From Peronospora farinosa (taxonomy: Eukaryota; Oomycota; Peronosporomycetes; Peronosporales; Peronosporaceae), in NCBI GenBank assembly GCA_947646735.1, contig CANTFK010000195.1, forward strand, positions 1 through 64,000: 64,000 bases of DNA, given 5' to 3'. Position numbers and translations under genes: made by a program. Position 1 is the first letter of the stretch, and each line of letters starts with the position of its first letter. Of the stretch, positions 35,686 through 45,770 are shown piece by piece. Below the pieces are notes generated by a model, which saw nothing but the letters and a program-made list of their open reading frames with translations, was not told the DNA's origin and did no database searches.

Positions 35686-35790
35686 CTAGTATTCCTTCCC
35701 ACGACCCGTCTCTCTGAGCGTGCGTGTGGTAAAGATGGTCCTTAACATGGATTGGGGTGATTTCCTCCCCTCTCCCAATATCATAGGGAG

Positions 35791-36812
35791 GTGGCAGAGA
35801 ACGTGGTGCAGGGACTTGGTAAACAAGCCCTGGTCAACATCTTGCATTGTCCTCTTGAACAACATGTTGCTCAGTTGGAGCAATTTGAGGCGTTTGTGCT
35901 CGGACAGCGTAGAAATGCGTCCGAGTCAAACAGCCAAGCCACGGCTGAATCCATCAATAAGACTCAGGATGAGCTTTTGCGTGAGCAAGCTCGGATGAGT
36001 GGCTCAACAGATTTGTTGAGACGCTCTCTGCCCGGTCTAATCAGCCAAGGTCCATTTAAATGGATTCTCCGAATTTTGATGGGACTGCCTCACATACGAT
36101 TTTCCACTGGCTTTTAGCCGTGGACCAATGCGGCATGGCGCAGCTCATCGAAGACAACACCAGGATGGTGTCGTATGCCATGTCAAATTTCCGTGGCAAA
36201 GCGTCAGAGTGGGCTTACTCTGCACTTATGGCAAACGCCGATGCGTTTCCATCATGGACGATCTTTAAATCAAAGATTCGTGCCATATACCAGCCGCCTA
36301 ACAATGAATTATAATTTCAGGCGTGCTTCTTTGGAGCACAACAGGCAAAACGATCTTTGGAAGAGTATGTGCAGGCGATGCATTCGCTGTTGGCCTCCAT
36401 TAATGTGGGTTCGATTCCGGAATACATTAAAGTGCCTACGTTCATGAACGGACTACGGCACTTCCCATCGTTTCAGGCCCTTTTAGAAAGGTGACAGCGA
36501 CGATGGAAGAGGCAATTGACATTGCCTTATTTGAGGAGAAATTCTACAACAGCGCCTCGGCGACAGCTTTTTATAAGCTGTCGGCCGAGAAGTCTGATGC
36601 CACTCCTATTGGAGTTAGGCAATGCAGACGTGGTCTGCTACAAGTGTGGCAAGCGAGGCCATATGTTGGCTCGCTGCTATGCCAAAGTTGCTGCTGGTGC
36701 TAAGGAAGCCAGCAAGAAGTCTCCCAACCCGAAGGGTGGTTCGAAGAACCGTGCACGTCGCACGGGTTCGGATTCGACCCCCGACAATTCGGGAAATGCG
36801 GGAGCGCAGTAG
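35791..36812 (+). pseudogene. gag, element 1 (frameshifted)
   Basis: Remains of the structural Gag polyprotein. The first segment (35791-36050) reads as an N-terminal helical region. After a frame change, 36060-36312 encodes a capsid-like stretch with the motif RGKASEWAYSALM, followed by an in-frame TAA, then further capsid-like sequence to 36492. A last frame (to 36812) carries the zinc knuckle CYKCGKRGHMLARC (C-x2-C-x4-H-x4-C) and a basic tail. In the family this is one open frame that packages RNA into virus-like particles. Here at least two frame changes and two stops interrupt it. The same breaks occur in element 2. Confidence 0.85.
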
Positions 36813-36851
36813 GGCGGGATGCCCTGCTGTCACGGACTCTGAAGCTACCCC

Positions 36852-37240
36852 TATGTATAGAGTGATCCAACAAAAGGGTAGAATAGTCTCTGAGGTACCG
36901 AAAGGTCGGACCTCAACCCTGTTGGTCTATAGCGCTCGAGTACGAGACTATGACCAAGTGATGACCCTTCTCGTGGATTCGGGTGCATCACTAACTTTGT
37001 GAAACTAGCGGCTCTGAAAAAGAGTCCGGCTAGTTATGAGTCTCTTTGCCAGGATGGCAAGAGAGAATAGGCGACCGTTCGTTTAGCGAACGACAGTCTC
37101 GTAAAATCATACGGAGTTCAAGTTGAACTCGACTTCAGTTTCGGTGACTTCTCTTGTAAAGAGAAGTTCAAAGTGCTAGGTATGGAGAGTCCGTATGACC
37201 TCATTCTAGGCATGCCTTGGTTGGCTAAACACCAAACATG
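36852..37240 (+). pseudogene. Aspartic protease region, element 1 (frameshifted)
   Basis: The active-site triplet lies in LLVDSGASLTL (about 36965-37001). The frame then ends in TGA and continues in another frame to the conserved C-terminal motif DLILGMPWL near 37200-37226. In the family this domain cleaves the Gag-Pol polyprotein. The catalytic Asp-Ser-Gly is present, but the frame break right after it should abolish the enzyme. Confidence 0.75.
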
Positions 37241-37660
37241 AATAGACTGGCGTACACGCACAGTCACTAACTCTACGCAAGACACCGGAAAGGATGTGCT
37301 CTTGCGAGAAGCTTATGTGGCTGATGCTGTGTCCAACACAGTCGAGGGTGCGATGACAGTATGTCAATCGGCACCAGATACTACCCAGCTCGTTGAGCCT
37401 GAAGTAGTTGAAAGTGTCCTGACATAAAGTCAGATGACACAAATTGTACCCAGCTCGAGAAGACTGGTGTAGTGAATGGGACAATGACAAGTAGTAATGC
37501 GTCCAATGGTCCTGCACAGAGCCAAGAGCCTGTGGTAGTTGATGGTGGGCTGACAGGAATTTAAGCACCACAAGAATCGGCACAGATCTATGATCCTGGT
37601 GCGGTTGGAAGGAGTGCGTTAGCTGAGATAGCAACGACACCTTCTTCCAGGTCAAAGGTC

Positions 37661-38493
37661 GTGGTGACTCGAAGAACGAGCACCAGACGTATTAAGACGA
37701 TCAAGGGCACGTCGAAACAAGTAACCCTTGGATCAGTCTCGGTTCAAGAGGACGGACCTACGAGCGAGTTGTTCGAGGCCGTCAAAGACAAAATGCCGGA
37801 GGCATCCTCAGTTGAGGCGCTCCAACTTGTCTTGACATCTGCTGAGGAGATAGTAAATCTCTCGGAGATGACGTGGGATCTGTTCCTGTCCGAACTAAAG
37901 GAAGGAAAGATCCACGATATAGTCGCACCAATTCCAGAAGAGAACGTGGTGGACTGTTGCTCTTCATCCACAATGGATGAGAGCGTCTTGGAGACCGACA
38001 AAAAGAAACGGTTTGCTGCTCAAGGCTGGGATGACTTGAAGGACAACCAGTTCTATGATGTTCAGTGGAAACACCGTGATGTGTTTCCAGCAGAAGTGCC
38101 GAGCCGCCTGCCGGCCGATAGGGGCATCAGGCACGAGATTAACCTGGACTCTGGCACCAAGTATTGTGTAACCAGGCAATGGCCGTTGCCGAAGGAACAA
38201 GTCGATTACATCGATGAGTTCATCGACAAGCGAGCCAAGGCGGGACATGTACGTGAGAGCAAGTCGCCTCAAGGGGTATGCTGTGGGAGTGGCTTGTGAT
38301 GATACAAGGGTTGAAAAAAGCTCTGGCGACCATCAAACGAGTGGTGGCTCACGTGATGCGTCAGCACCGTGCCTACGCGCCCCATTACTTTTGACGATGT
38401 ATTCGTGCATAGTAGGGCGGAGGACGGTCTGAGCGCAATAGAGTCGCACAAGCGTCATTTAGACGCTGTGTTGCAGACTCTAGGTGACGCCTA
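37661..38493 (+). pseudogene. Reverse transcriptase, fingers-palm part with internal deletion, element 1
   Basis: The frame 37661-38299 carries the pre-RT linker and the start of RT (LPADRGIRHEINLDSGTKYCVTRQWPLPKEQVDYIDEF region, ending AGHVRESKSPQG). At about 38275 the sequence jumps to what is normally 80-90 residues later (MLWEWLVM-QGL, in another frame). The fingers-palm block with the first catalytic aspartate (motif A, usually L-D-L-x-D-G) is therefore missing. The YxDD motif follows near 38390, but here an extra T turns the codons for YFDD into YF-stop. The residue gap is estimated from family knowledge. Confidence 0.8.
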
Positions 38494-38514
38494 ATCATAC
38501 GTTAGCTTGCAAAA

Positions 38515-39288
38515 GTGCGTAATAGGGGCCCCGAGATACCTGTGCTGGGCTGCATCGTACGTACACATGGTGTACGAGCAGACCCAGAAAAGGTTAAGGC
38601 TATCAAAAAATGGCAAGTCCCACGACATGTGAAAGATTTGCGCCAATTCCTTGGGCTCGCTAATTACTTGCATAAGTACAGCAGAAATCATGCAGAGCGG
38701 ACTAAGCCATTGTCTGACCTTTTGAAAAAGGATACAGAATGGACTTGGTCAAAGGAGCAAGAAGATGCGTTCACTTCAGTGAAGCAATCTCTTGTAGAGG
38801 CACCGGTCTTGGCATTGCCAGATGCGGATAAGCCCATTAGCGTCGTCTGCGATGCAATCAATTTTACAATCGGCAGCGCGCTCATTCAAAAAGATGACAA
38901 CGTCGTTGAACGTGTCATTTCGTATCAGTCTCGGATTTTAAAAGCTGCAGAGCTGAATTACCCTGTGCATGACAAGGAGATACTTTCAATTAAGTATGCC
39001 CTTGTGAAGTTTCGGGTGCACCTCTTGGACACCGAAACTTTTGTGGTTTATACGGATCACGCATCACTGCGGACCGCTATAAAATCACCACACCTCTCGC
39101 CTAGGATGTCGAGATGGCTAACATTCTTCTCTGAATTTAATTTAGAAGCTGAATATAAGCCAGGTAAGTCGAATGTTTCGGCTGACGCGTTATTGCGCAG
39201 ACCAGACTTCGAGGCAAGACACCAGGAAAGTGTGTCTCGTGCGAAAGCACAAGTTGAGTCGTCAACATTGGCAGCCATGAAGGCCTAA
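38515..39288 (+). pseudogene. RT connection and RNase H, element 1
   Basis: A 257-codon open frame without its own ATG. It begins in the RT thumb (PEIPVLGCIVRTHGVRADPEKVKAIKKW, then LRQFLGLANYLHKY) and continues into RNase H (VVCDAINFTIGSALIQKDD, KEILSIKYALVKFRVHLL, YTDHASLRT, SRWLTFFSEFNLEAEYKPGKSNVSADAL). The order and motifs are typical of Ty3/Gypsy pol. It is the best preserved part of the element, but it is separated from upstream RT by a frameshift near 38530. Confidence 0.88.
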
Positions 39289-39299
39289 CATGTGAAGAG

Positions 39300-40295
39300 C
39301 TCAATGGCCTCCGATATAAAGGAGTGTTACAGTCAGGAAGAACATTGTTGCCTGCTGCTGGATCATTTTGGTGGACGAAAGGTGACCCTTCCGTCGCACT
39401 TGAAAGCGAAGCTAAATCGCTTTAGTTACAGTGATGGCCTATTATAGAATCAGCTGTCACCTTGTGATCCCTTGAGAATCTAAGTCCCTTATGACACAGA
39501 TCTCAAGCTGATGATACTTCACGAGTGATATGATATGCCATCTAGTGGGCATCTGGGCCGTGAAAAGACATTCTTACGAGTGTCAGAGGAATTTTATGGG
39601 CCCACCTATACCGATGGGTGGCCAACTATATTCGCTCTTGTGAAGAGTGTCAGCGCATAAAGCCTGCACCTTCTAGCAGTGCGCCACTGAAGCCACTGCC
39701 GATTCCAACTGAATGCTGGAAGTCGGTCAGTTTGTACTTCATATTTGGCTTACCGCCTGACCATAAAGGCAGGACGGGGCTCGTCGTCTTTGTATACAGA
39801 CTGAGCAAGATGGTGCACTTGGCACCATGTAGCACCAAGATCTCAGGAAAAGAGGCCGCCCTCTTGTTTCTGGATCACGTGTATCGACTACACGGGATGC
39901 CCGAGTCCATAGTATCGGACCGGGATCCGCGTTTTACGTCTGGTTATTGGCGACATGTCTTTGAGATTCTGGGAAGGAAGCTTCACATATCAACCGCTGA
40001 TCATCCCCAAACTGATGGCCAAACAGAACGTGCCAATCGAGTCCTGGCGGATGTGTTGCGTACAGTAGCGACTCCTAAGGAATGAAGCAAGCAATTGTCA
40101 TTCGTGGAGCTCGCTATTAATAACAGTGTTCACGCTAGTACGGGTGAAACACCGTTCTACATTAACGGAAGGCGTCATCCTCGAACGCCAGTCTCGTTTG
40201 TACGCAGCCCGAGTCTTAGTGGGGGAGGGCTTCTCACTTCGCTCGGTGCGAATGCCAAAGAGGGCCAAAGTTCCCTAGTGACACTGCTAATTTAG
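39300..40295 (+). pseudogene. Integrase, element 1 (catalytic Asp lost)
   Basis: The N-terminal zinc-binding part (39300-39620) is broken by several stops. The frame 39618-40085 holds the second zinc cysteine pair (SCEECQRIK) and the catalytic core. The first catalytic aspartate, normally in an SMDF motif, is Tyr (residue 40, SLYF). The second Asp (SDRDPRF, residue 101) and the Glu (QTER, residue 137) remain. A second normally conserved Asp before RLSKM is also Tyr (residue 60). A TGA at 40083 separates the core from the next piece (40095-40295, WxxxL-type SFVELAINNSVHASTGETPF). The enzyme should be inactive. Confidence 0.85.
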
Positions 40296-40504
40296 CAGTG
40301 GTCACGACACATATAGGTTTCACAGAGGAGGCACGGCAAGAAATGCCAGTGCTCCTTGACGATGACACTATAGTGTTATCAACAGCGTCGACCCATAAAC
40401 GACCTCTTGGAGGCGTCATAGGCGAGCTGGATGCTAAAAGCGTGAGCGAAGCTCAGTGCTTTGTGGATGAGTGATTAACCATCACACGTAAAGTACGTGA
40501 CGCG

Positions 40505-41146
40505 ATGGCAAGCGCACAGGACAAGCAAAAACAATATCCAGACCAGCATGGTCGCAAAAACAATGAGCACTTTAGTGTTGGAGACAAAGTGCTATTAAGT
40601 ACTGCTACCCTACTTAAACATACAATTTTTGTACTAACTGGTGGTACTACTAAGCTACTGCCCCGATTCATTGGACCCTTTACAGTGGTTGAAGAAGTTG
40701 GAGGTCTAAATTATAGGCTCATTCTCCCACCGTATATGAAGACGCACCCCGTATTTTACGTTGGTCGTCTGAAACGGTATTTGGTTCCACAAGAGATCAG
40801 ATATCCGCATCGGTCTAACGAGACCGATGGTGACGTCGACTGTGAGTCGAGCGTCGCGGCGAACCAGGCGACGAGAAAGCCGAGAGGCTCCCCGTATACG
40901 AAAACGACGACAGAGGACTCGGCGATCGAGGAGGACTCCGCGTTGGATGCGGTCTATCATCACCAGTCGCTCTACAATGTCCAAACGGGTCGTCAGGCGG
41001 TCATACCCCTGACGGTCCCTCGCCCTCATATCGCGCAGATCCGAGGTAAGTCGCGAGACTTGACTCTCGAGATCTGTCATCTGCCTCTTCAGCGCAGCGG
41101 TCTCATCCTGCGACTGAACAGCAGCAGGGTATGCAGCCGTGAGTAG
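40505..41146 (+). pseudogene. Integrase C-terminal GPY/F module, element 1
   Basis: The start encodes the typical integrase tail: FSVGDKVLLSTATL, then LLPRFIGPFTVVEEVGGLNYRL and HPVFYVGRLKRY. This is the GPY/F module that in chromoviruses precedes the chromodomain. The frame continues to a stop at 41146. Its last ~100 codons show no integrase features and lie opposite the coiled-coil part of the antisense frame 40706-41629, so they may not be a real protein sequence. Confidence 0.75.
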
Positions 41147-41629
41147 GTGGGAGTAATCGCCACTCCTATCGGGCGCCACCTGTGTTGGTGGACACGGAAG
41201 GGTATACACGCTTCCTTGTTGGAAGGATGTTGGACCACCGGTTTGTGAAGCGAAAGCTCCAAATCCTGGTCCAGTGGAAGGGTTACCCAACAAGCATTGA
41301 CTCATGGGAGCCTGTGGACGCTTTGCGCGTCGACGTGCCTGGGCTGGTCGCTGCTTATGTGAAGCAGCAGCAGCTGTCGTCTTTCTGCTAGGTCCGGATG
41401 GACTAGCAGAAGAAGCGTGGCGAGAATCAATTGGGGGTCGCTTACCACCCAAGATTTCATGCGCACGCTTCATGGCGACGCTGATTCGCTGCGACCGTTG
41501 TTTCGTTGCATCTACATGCAACGTTACACGGCGCCGGAGTTCAGCTTCATATTCGTCGGCTGTTTCGTTAGAACACAAAACGAAGGGATAGGGAAAGCAC
41601 GACTGAGTGCTTTGCCCTGTCTTTTTCAT
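40706..41629 (-). CDS. Antisense ORF of element 1 (coiled-coil protein, hypothetical)
   Basis: A 307-codon open frame with ATG at 41629, running against the element. Its first ~80 residues lie outside pol, beyond the chromodomain stop, and look protein-like (ADEYEAELRRRVTLHVDAT, SQRISVAMKRAHEILGG). The middle is Ser/Thr/Ala/Gln-rich. About residues 205-250 form a heptad-patterned coiled coil (LKRQMTDLESQVSRLTSDLR and on to DIVERLVM). The C-terminal part is Arg-rich and lies over the GPY/F module, so the true end may be earlier. Function is unknown. Antisense ORFs between pol and the 3' LTR are known from some plant Gypsy elements. A shadow frame is the alternative, but the coiled coil and the conservation in element 2 argue against it. 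Confidence 0.5.
   Translation of the reverse strand: MKKTGQSTQSCFPYPFVLCSNETADEYEAELRRRVTLHVDATKQRSQRISVAMKRAHEILGGKRPPIDSRHASSASPSGPSRKTTAAAASHKQRPAQARRRAKRPQAPMSQCLLGNPSTGPGFGAFASQTGGPTSFQQGSVYTLPCPPTQVAPDRSGDYSHLLTAAYPAAVQSQDETAALKRQMTDLESQVSRLTSDLRDMRARDRQGYDRLTTRLDIVERLVMIDRIQRGVLLDRRVLCRRFRIRGASRLSRRLVRRDARLTVDVTIGLVRPMRISDLLWNQIPFQTTNVKYGVRLHIRWENEPII
41182..41391 (+). pseudogene. Chromodomain, element 1
   Basis: Residues about 12-43 (FLVGRMLDHRFVKRKLQILVQWKGYPTSIDSWEP) form a chromodomain core with the aromatic W-K-G-Y and final W-E-P. In chromoviruses this domain at the integrase C terminus binds histone marks and directs insertion. It is cut off from the rest of pol by the stop at 41146 and a frame change. 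The antisense frame 40706-41629 overlaps it. Confidence 0.85.
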
Positions 41630-41641
41630 AATAGAAAGACG

Positions 41642-42007
41642 CTAAAAAAGTTTATTAGTGTCAAAGTGGAAAGCCTTTAGAAACGTCGCACTATTACCAC
41701 GCGAGCGTGACCATTCGGATGGTGGTGGCATTCGTGCCAATCCACCACTCACGTAGCCGCCCTCGCGACGGCGTGCTAGTGAGGCCGACTTTATAGTCGA
41801 AGGGGATTTGTGCTCAACCTCGTCTGAGTCTGACTCTCCGTTATGTATTGTCACGACATTAGATGTAGGGTTAAAAGAGGCGGACGAATTAGAATCGCCG
41901 ACCTGCTGTTGGATCGCGGCTGTTTCGTTCGAATCAGCGCGCTCAGTTGTGGTCGCTGCCCTCGTTGGCGCAGACGACGAGGCATGAACCTCGCTGTCAG
42001 GAAGCAT
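41642..42007 (-). pseudogene. Antisense ORF upstream part, element 1
   Basis: A 121-codon frame with ATG at 42007 and the same orientation as the frame at 40706-41629, from which a one-base length difference and a stop separate it. It is Ser/Thr-rich with acidic motif TIHNGESDSDE and a basic motif LARRREGGYVSGGL. Both motifs are conserved in the element 2 counterpart although the DNA there is clearly diverged, and several of the base differences fall at third codon positions of this frame. It is probably the N-terminal half of the same antisense gene. Confidence 0.45.
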
Positions 42008-42355
42008 GGAAGCTTCCTATAGGTTGCGCGTCTCAAATGATGGGGACAAATTTCCCATCAGAGCACTGTGCTCATCACTACTTTAAGGTGATGGCAATGG
42101 TGTACTCTAATTGTAGTCAACAATGAGAGACAAGTCTTTATCCGCACCATAGTGGGATGGATCAGTGTTCTCTGCTGACAAGCTAATATTAGATGTCGGC
42201 GTTGCCACAGAGAAACTTAGCGACGGCTACGAATTATCGCGGCGCGGGCGCTTTGTGTGGTCTGCATGGGCGCCTTTGTAGGGACCCATCAGCATTTCCA
42301 CGTTTCGGTGGCATCGTCTCTTTTCGATGCTTCACAAAATGTAAAAATCGTCTTC

Positions 42356-42368
42356 AAGAGAAGGATGG
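42356..42368 (+). other. Polypurine tract, element 1
   Basis: AAGAGAAGGATGG directly precedes the 3' LTR and fits the plus-strand primer position. It contains one T. Confidence 0.6.
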
Positions 42369-42974
42369 TGTAATGGGCTAAAAGTTACACGGTTCGTTAA
42401 GTATCGAATATTTAACGGGCAGGCATAAATAGGTACGAGGCACCTTAGGCCTTCCACTTGGGTGTGGCACATCAATGTGACCCAACCTCGTGAATGTGAT
42501 ATCCATGGATGGATTTACATTCAACGAGGATGACACTAGTTGGGACTGGGAGTCATGGTGACGCTTCAAACAGACGTCACTTGCGAGCTTAGATAAATAT
42601 TTTAAGCTCGCACGTAAGGATACGTTTCTAAAGAGACGCGTATCCAATCTTTGCATAATCAACCAATCAGTAGTTAAATTTAAATTTAGCTAAATTCTAT
42701 TGAATATGAGTCAGTTTTGAATCTACTAAACATCGCACACTGCGCACGAGAAGCTGAATAAGCTTCAGCGTGTCATAAGTGTAGCTCTTGTCTTTGAAGG
42801 TCGTTGAGCGGCTCTGCTCCAAAGCGAACGGCATCGGTTGGTACAGCGGTTTTAGCGCCGACCAACACCACCACCACCGCACGAGTGAGGCAAGACGGTC
42901 GAACCGCTTCCTCAAGCTGCTTGAAGGGGTGCCTGCGTAGTACTGGCAGCTTCTATAAGAAGTGCACGTCTACA
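42369..42974 (+). repeat. 3' LTR of element 1
   Basis: Starts TGTAATGGGC and is taken to end CGTCTACA by comparison with the confirmed end of element 2. About 606 bp, and nearly identical to the 5' LTR except for one internal block and the tail. Confidence 0.85.
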
Positions 42975-43226
42975 TTACAAGTTATATGTCTCGATTACAC
43001 AATCAAATGAATTGAGTTTTATCCGATCGAGATCGCGATCGGGCTATATTTGGTGCGGCCAGATTGATAAAATATGTTTACTCGCCGAAACGTGCGCATA
43101 GAAATATTTCAAGACCTTAGCAGGTCGTTGAGAAGACCACGTTGCTCTTGTTAAGGTTATGCTTGAGAAATTGAAGATTGAGATTACGAGACCCGGCTGT
43201 GCTTCTCGGTAAGTGTGCACTGAAGC
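42975..43226. other. Short spacer between the two retrotransposons
   Basis: About 250 bp with no open frame of note and no recognised element. Confidence 0.5.
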
Positions 43227-43231
43227 TCCAA
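43227..43231. repeat. Target site duplication (left) of element 2
   Basis: TCCAA directly abuts the outer end of the left LTR. It matches TCCAA at 51711-51715. Five bases is the usual Ty3/Gypsy duplication length. Confidence 0.85.
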
Positions 43232-44150
43232 TGTAGACGGGCACTTCTACGAAGTTGCCTCGTGCTACTTAGCACGCACCTTCAGCACAAGCTAGGAAGC
43301 GGTTCGACCGTCTTACCTTCGCGTGCGAGGGTGGTTGTGTGGTTGGTCGACTTCTTAAGCGGTCGTACCACCAGTTGCCTCTCGCTTAAGCGAAAGTGCA
43401 ACGAACTTCTATCCGCACGGTATTAGCTGCATGGCACCGTGCGGACATCTTATGCAGGTAATATTCCCAATATTTCGCGGTCGAGCTCAAACAATTCTAC
43501 GCCTCAGCCCTTCATCACGGGCACTCTACTTCAGTGGGAATCCTTCTTCACGGGAGGCGAAGTGGGTGGGGTCATGTCTCGGGCATGTCTCTTGCGCGGC
43601 CACGAATCGTGAGGACAGCTGACCAGGGGAAGAGACATCAGCTAATGCCATCCCCTTTCCACGCATCATCGCGTCATCGCTTCAGCAATCACGCAATCCA
43701 AGTTCGACGGGACGCACAAGCGGACAAACAACAAGTCACCGACGTCACGCAGAAGCTTTCACAGCTTCTCGTGCGTGGTGCGTATGTTTAAGAAAATTCA
43801 AGACTGAGCTATATTCAAAGTATTGTAATTAAATATAAACCTAACTACTGATTAACTATATATGTATATAGATCGGATATGCGACTCTTTAGAAGCGTAT
43901 CCTGACGCATGAGCTTAAATCTAGATTTGAGCTTGCTAATGACGTCCTTCTGAGACGGCGCGATGCCTAGCTTCAACTAGCGTCATCCCTTCCCATGTGA
44001 ATTCATCAACGGATATCACATTCACGAGGGTGGATCACATTTGTGTATCGCACCCAAGTGACAGGTCAAAAGTAATCATGAATACTTTTAGACCTTACAT
44101 TAAGTATATTACTTAATGTTTCCGTGTAGCTAGCTAGATGCCCTATTTCA
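43232..44150 (-). repeat. 3' LTR of element 2
   Basis: On the minus strand it begins TGAAATAGGGC next to the purine tract and ends CTACA at 43232. The middle ~830 bp matches the 5' LTR almost exactly, but the first ~30 and last ~70 bp differ from it. It contains an AT-rich hairpin, ACATTAAGTA...TACTTAATGT (44098-44120). The position and order of blocks resemble the LTR of element 1 (for example CGTGAATGTGATATCC), at much lower identity. Confidence 0.85.
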
Positions 44151-44166
44151 CTATATCCCCTTTCAG
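44151..44166 (-). other. Polypurine tract, element 2
   Basis: The minus strand reads CTGAAAGGGGATATAG directly before the 3' LTR, a plausible plus-strand primer. Confidence 0.6.
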
Positions 44167-44385
44167 AACGATGTAAACATTTTGTAAAATATCGCCTAGG
44201 ATACAGAGAGACTGCGAGCCGTTATAAACGCGCCGCTTAGTCTACTCAATTTTGATTCAACCGAAACGCGGTGGTCGCCTGCAGAGGCGCCCACGCAGTC
44301 CAGCACTAAGCGCACGCGACACGATGATTCGCAGCCGTCGCAAAGTGCTTCAGGCACTGAGACGAATCTTCCATCTCACCATAAT

Positions 44386-44613
44386 GTGGATGAAGATCCA
44401 TCTCTCATTGTAGACTACAATGAGAGTAGGCCGTTGCCATCACCCCAAAGTGGAAAGAGACATATGTCCCCATCATTTGAGGCACCCATCCTTGAAGGAG
44501 CGTCTATGCTTCCTACAAGTGAAGGAAAGACCTCGTCGCCTGCGCCTACAAGTGCAACGACTAAGACTGAGCGCGCTACTTCGAAAGGAGTAGTCGTGAT
44601 TCATCCGATGTGA
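44386..44613 (+). pseudogene. Antisense ORF upstream part, element 2
   Basis: A 75-codon frame in the same orientation as the antisense ORF of element 2. It is related to the element 1 counterpart in its MLPTSEG...SSPAPTSATTKTERA region. After its stop, conserved stretches continue in other frames to about 44840 (TIHNGESDSGE near 44633, LARRREGGYVSGGL near 44710). The gene existed in both subfamilies and is broken here. Confidence 0.45.
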
Positions 44614-44846
44614 CTCCTCAAGCTGATGTCTTGACAATCCATAACGGAGAGTCAGACTCAGGTGAGTGTGAGCTTAAAGCTCCACCAAAACTAAACCTTC
44701 GGCCTCACTAGCTCGCCGTCGCGAGGGCGGCTACGTGAGTGGTGGCTTGCCCCCAATGCCACCTCCATTCGAGTGGATGGGTCTAGTGCAGCGCTTTTGC
44801 AGCGTGCAAATATTGACGCTCATAAGTTTTATAGCGTCTTTCCCTT

Positions 44847-45770
44847 GTGGAAAAAGCAGGGCAAAGCACTCAGTCGTGCTTTCCCTATCCCTTCGTTTTG
44901 TGTTCTAACGAAACAGCCGACGAATATGAAGCTGAACTCCGGCGCCGTGTAACGTTGCATGTAGATGCAACGAAACAACGGTCGCAGCGAATCAGCGTCG
45001 CCATGAAGCGTGCGCATGAAATCTTGGGTGGTAAGCGACCCCCAATTGATTCTCGCCACGCTTCTTCTGCTAGTCCATCCGGACCTAGCAGAAAGACGAC
45101 AGCTGCTGCTGCTTCACATAAGCAGCGACCAGCCCAAGCACGTCGACGCGCAAAGCGTCCACAGGCTCCCATGAGTCAATGCTTGTTGGGTAACCCTTCC
45201 ACTGGACCAGGATTTGGAGCTTTCGCTTCACAAACCGGTGGTCCAACATCCTTCCAACAAGGAAGCGTGTATACCCTTCCGTGTCCACCAACACAGGTGG
45301 CGCCCGATAGGAGTGGCGATTACTCCCACCTACTCACGGCTGCATACCCTGCTGCTGTTCAGTCGCAGGATGAGACCGCTGCGCTGAAGAGGCAGATGAC
45401 AGATCTCGAGAGTCAAGTCTCGCGACTTACCTCGGATCTGCGCGATATGAGGGCGAGGGACCGTCAGGGGTATGACCGCCTGACGACCCGTTTGGACATT
45501 GTAGAGCGACTGGTGATGATAGACCGCATCCAACGCGGAGTCCTCCTCGATCGCCGAGTCCTCTGTCGTCGTTTTCGTATACGGGGAGCCTCTCGGCTTT
45601 CTCGTCGCCTGGTTCGCCGCGACGCTCGACTCACAGTCGACGTCACCATCGGTCTCGTTAGACCGATGCGGATATCTGATCTCTTGTGGAACCAAATACC
45701 GTTTCAGACGACCAACGTAAAATACGGGGTGCGTCTTCATATACGGTGGGAGAATGAGCCTATAATTTAG
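44847..45770 (+). CDS. Antisense ORF of element 2 (coiled-coil protein, hypothetical)
   Basis: Counterpart of the antisense frame of element 1, 307 codons and almost identical. The 5'-most codon is GTG rather than ATG, so the first ATG in frame is near 45003 (MKRAHEIL). The upstream sequence in a neighbouring frame (HKFYSVFPLWKKQGKALSRAF, about 44820-44880) resembles a natural continuation, which would make the original protein longer and put a one-base frameshift near 44900. It carries the same heptad coiled coil, and overlaps the chromodomain and GPY/F module of element 2 on the other strand. Function unknown. Confidence 0.45.
   Translation: MEKAGQSTQSCFPYPFVLCSNETADEYEAELRRRVTLHVDATKQRSQRISVAMKRAHEILGGKRPPIDSRHASSASPSGPSRKTTAAAASHKQRPAQARRRAKRPQAPMSQCLLGNPSTGPGFGAFASQTGGPTSFQQGSVYTLPCPPTQVAPDRSGDYSHLLTAAYPAAVQSQDETAALKRQMTDLESQVSRLTSDLRDMRARDRQGYDRLTTRLDIVERLVMIDRIQRGVLLDRRVLCRRFRIRGASRLSRRLVRRDARLTVDVTIGLVRPMRISDLLWNQIPFQTTNVKYGVRLHIRWENEPII
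45085..45294 (-). pseudogene. Chromodomain, element 2
   Basis: Same chromodomain core as element 1 (FLVGRMLDHRFVKRK...WKGYP...WEP). One residue difference (VPGL against VLGL) lies after the core. Confidence 0.85.

Larger units (their letters stand above)
35072..42974 (+). mobile_element. Ty3/Gypsy chromovirus, element 1 (degenerate)
   Basis: An LTR retrotransposon with LTRs of about 604 bp, a primer binding site, gag with a CCHC knuckle, protease, reverse transcriptase, RNase H, integrase, GPY/F module and chromodomain in Ty3/Gypsy order, then a purine tract and the 3' LTR. LTR ends are TGTAA at the left and CTACA at the right. The bases next to the ends (CCACA and TTACA) are not an exact target duplication. 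Coding regions are broken by many stops, frameshifts and an internal deletion, so it is not autonomous. Its segment 35594-41619 is nearly identical, inverted, to 44857-50879 of element 2, while the outer parts differ strongly. Confidence 0.93.

Noticed and set aside
42964..42979. Alternative right end of element 1 at TTACA (42979)
   Set aside because: It would give inverted TGTAA/TTACA ends, but the comparison with element 2, whose end is fixed by its target duplication, places the end at CTACA (42974). Neither choice gives an exact duplication.
43431..43791. Frames of 63 and 85 codons, repeated at 50996-51356
   Set aside because: They lie inside the two LTRs of element 2; the repetition reflects the LTR pair.
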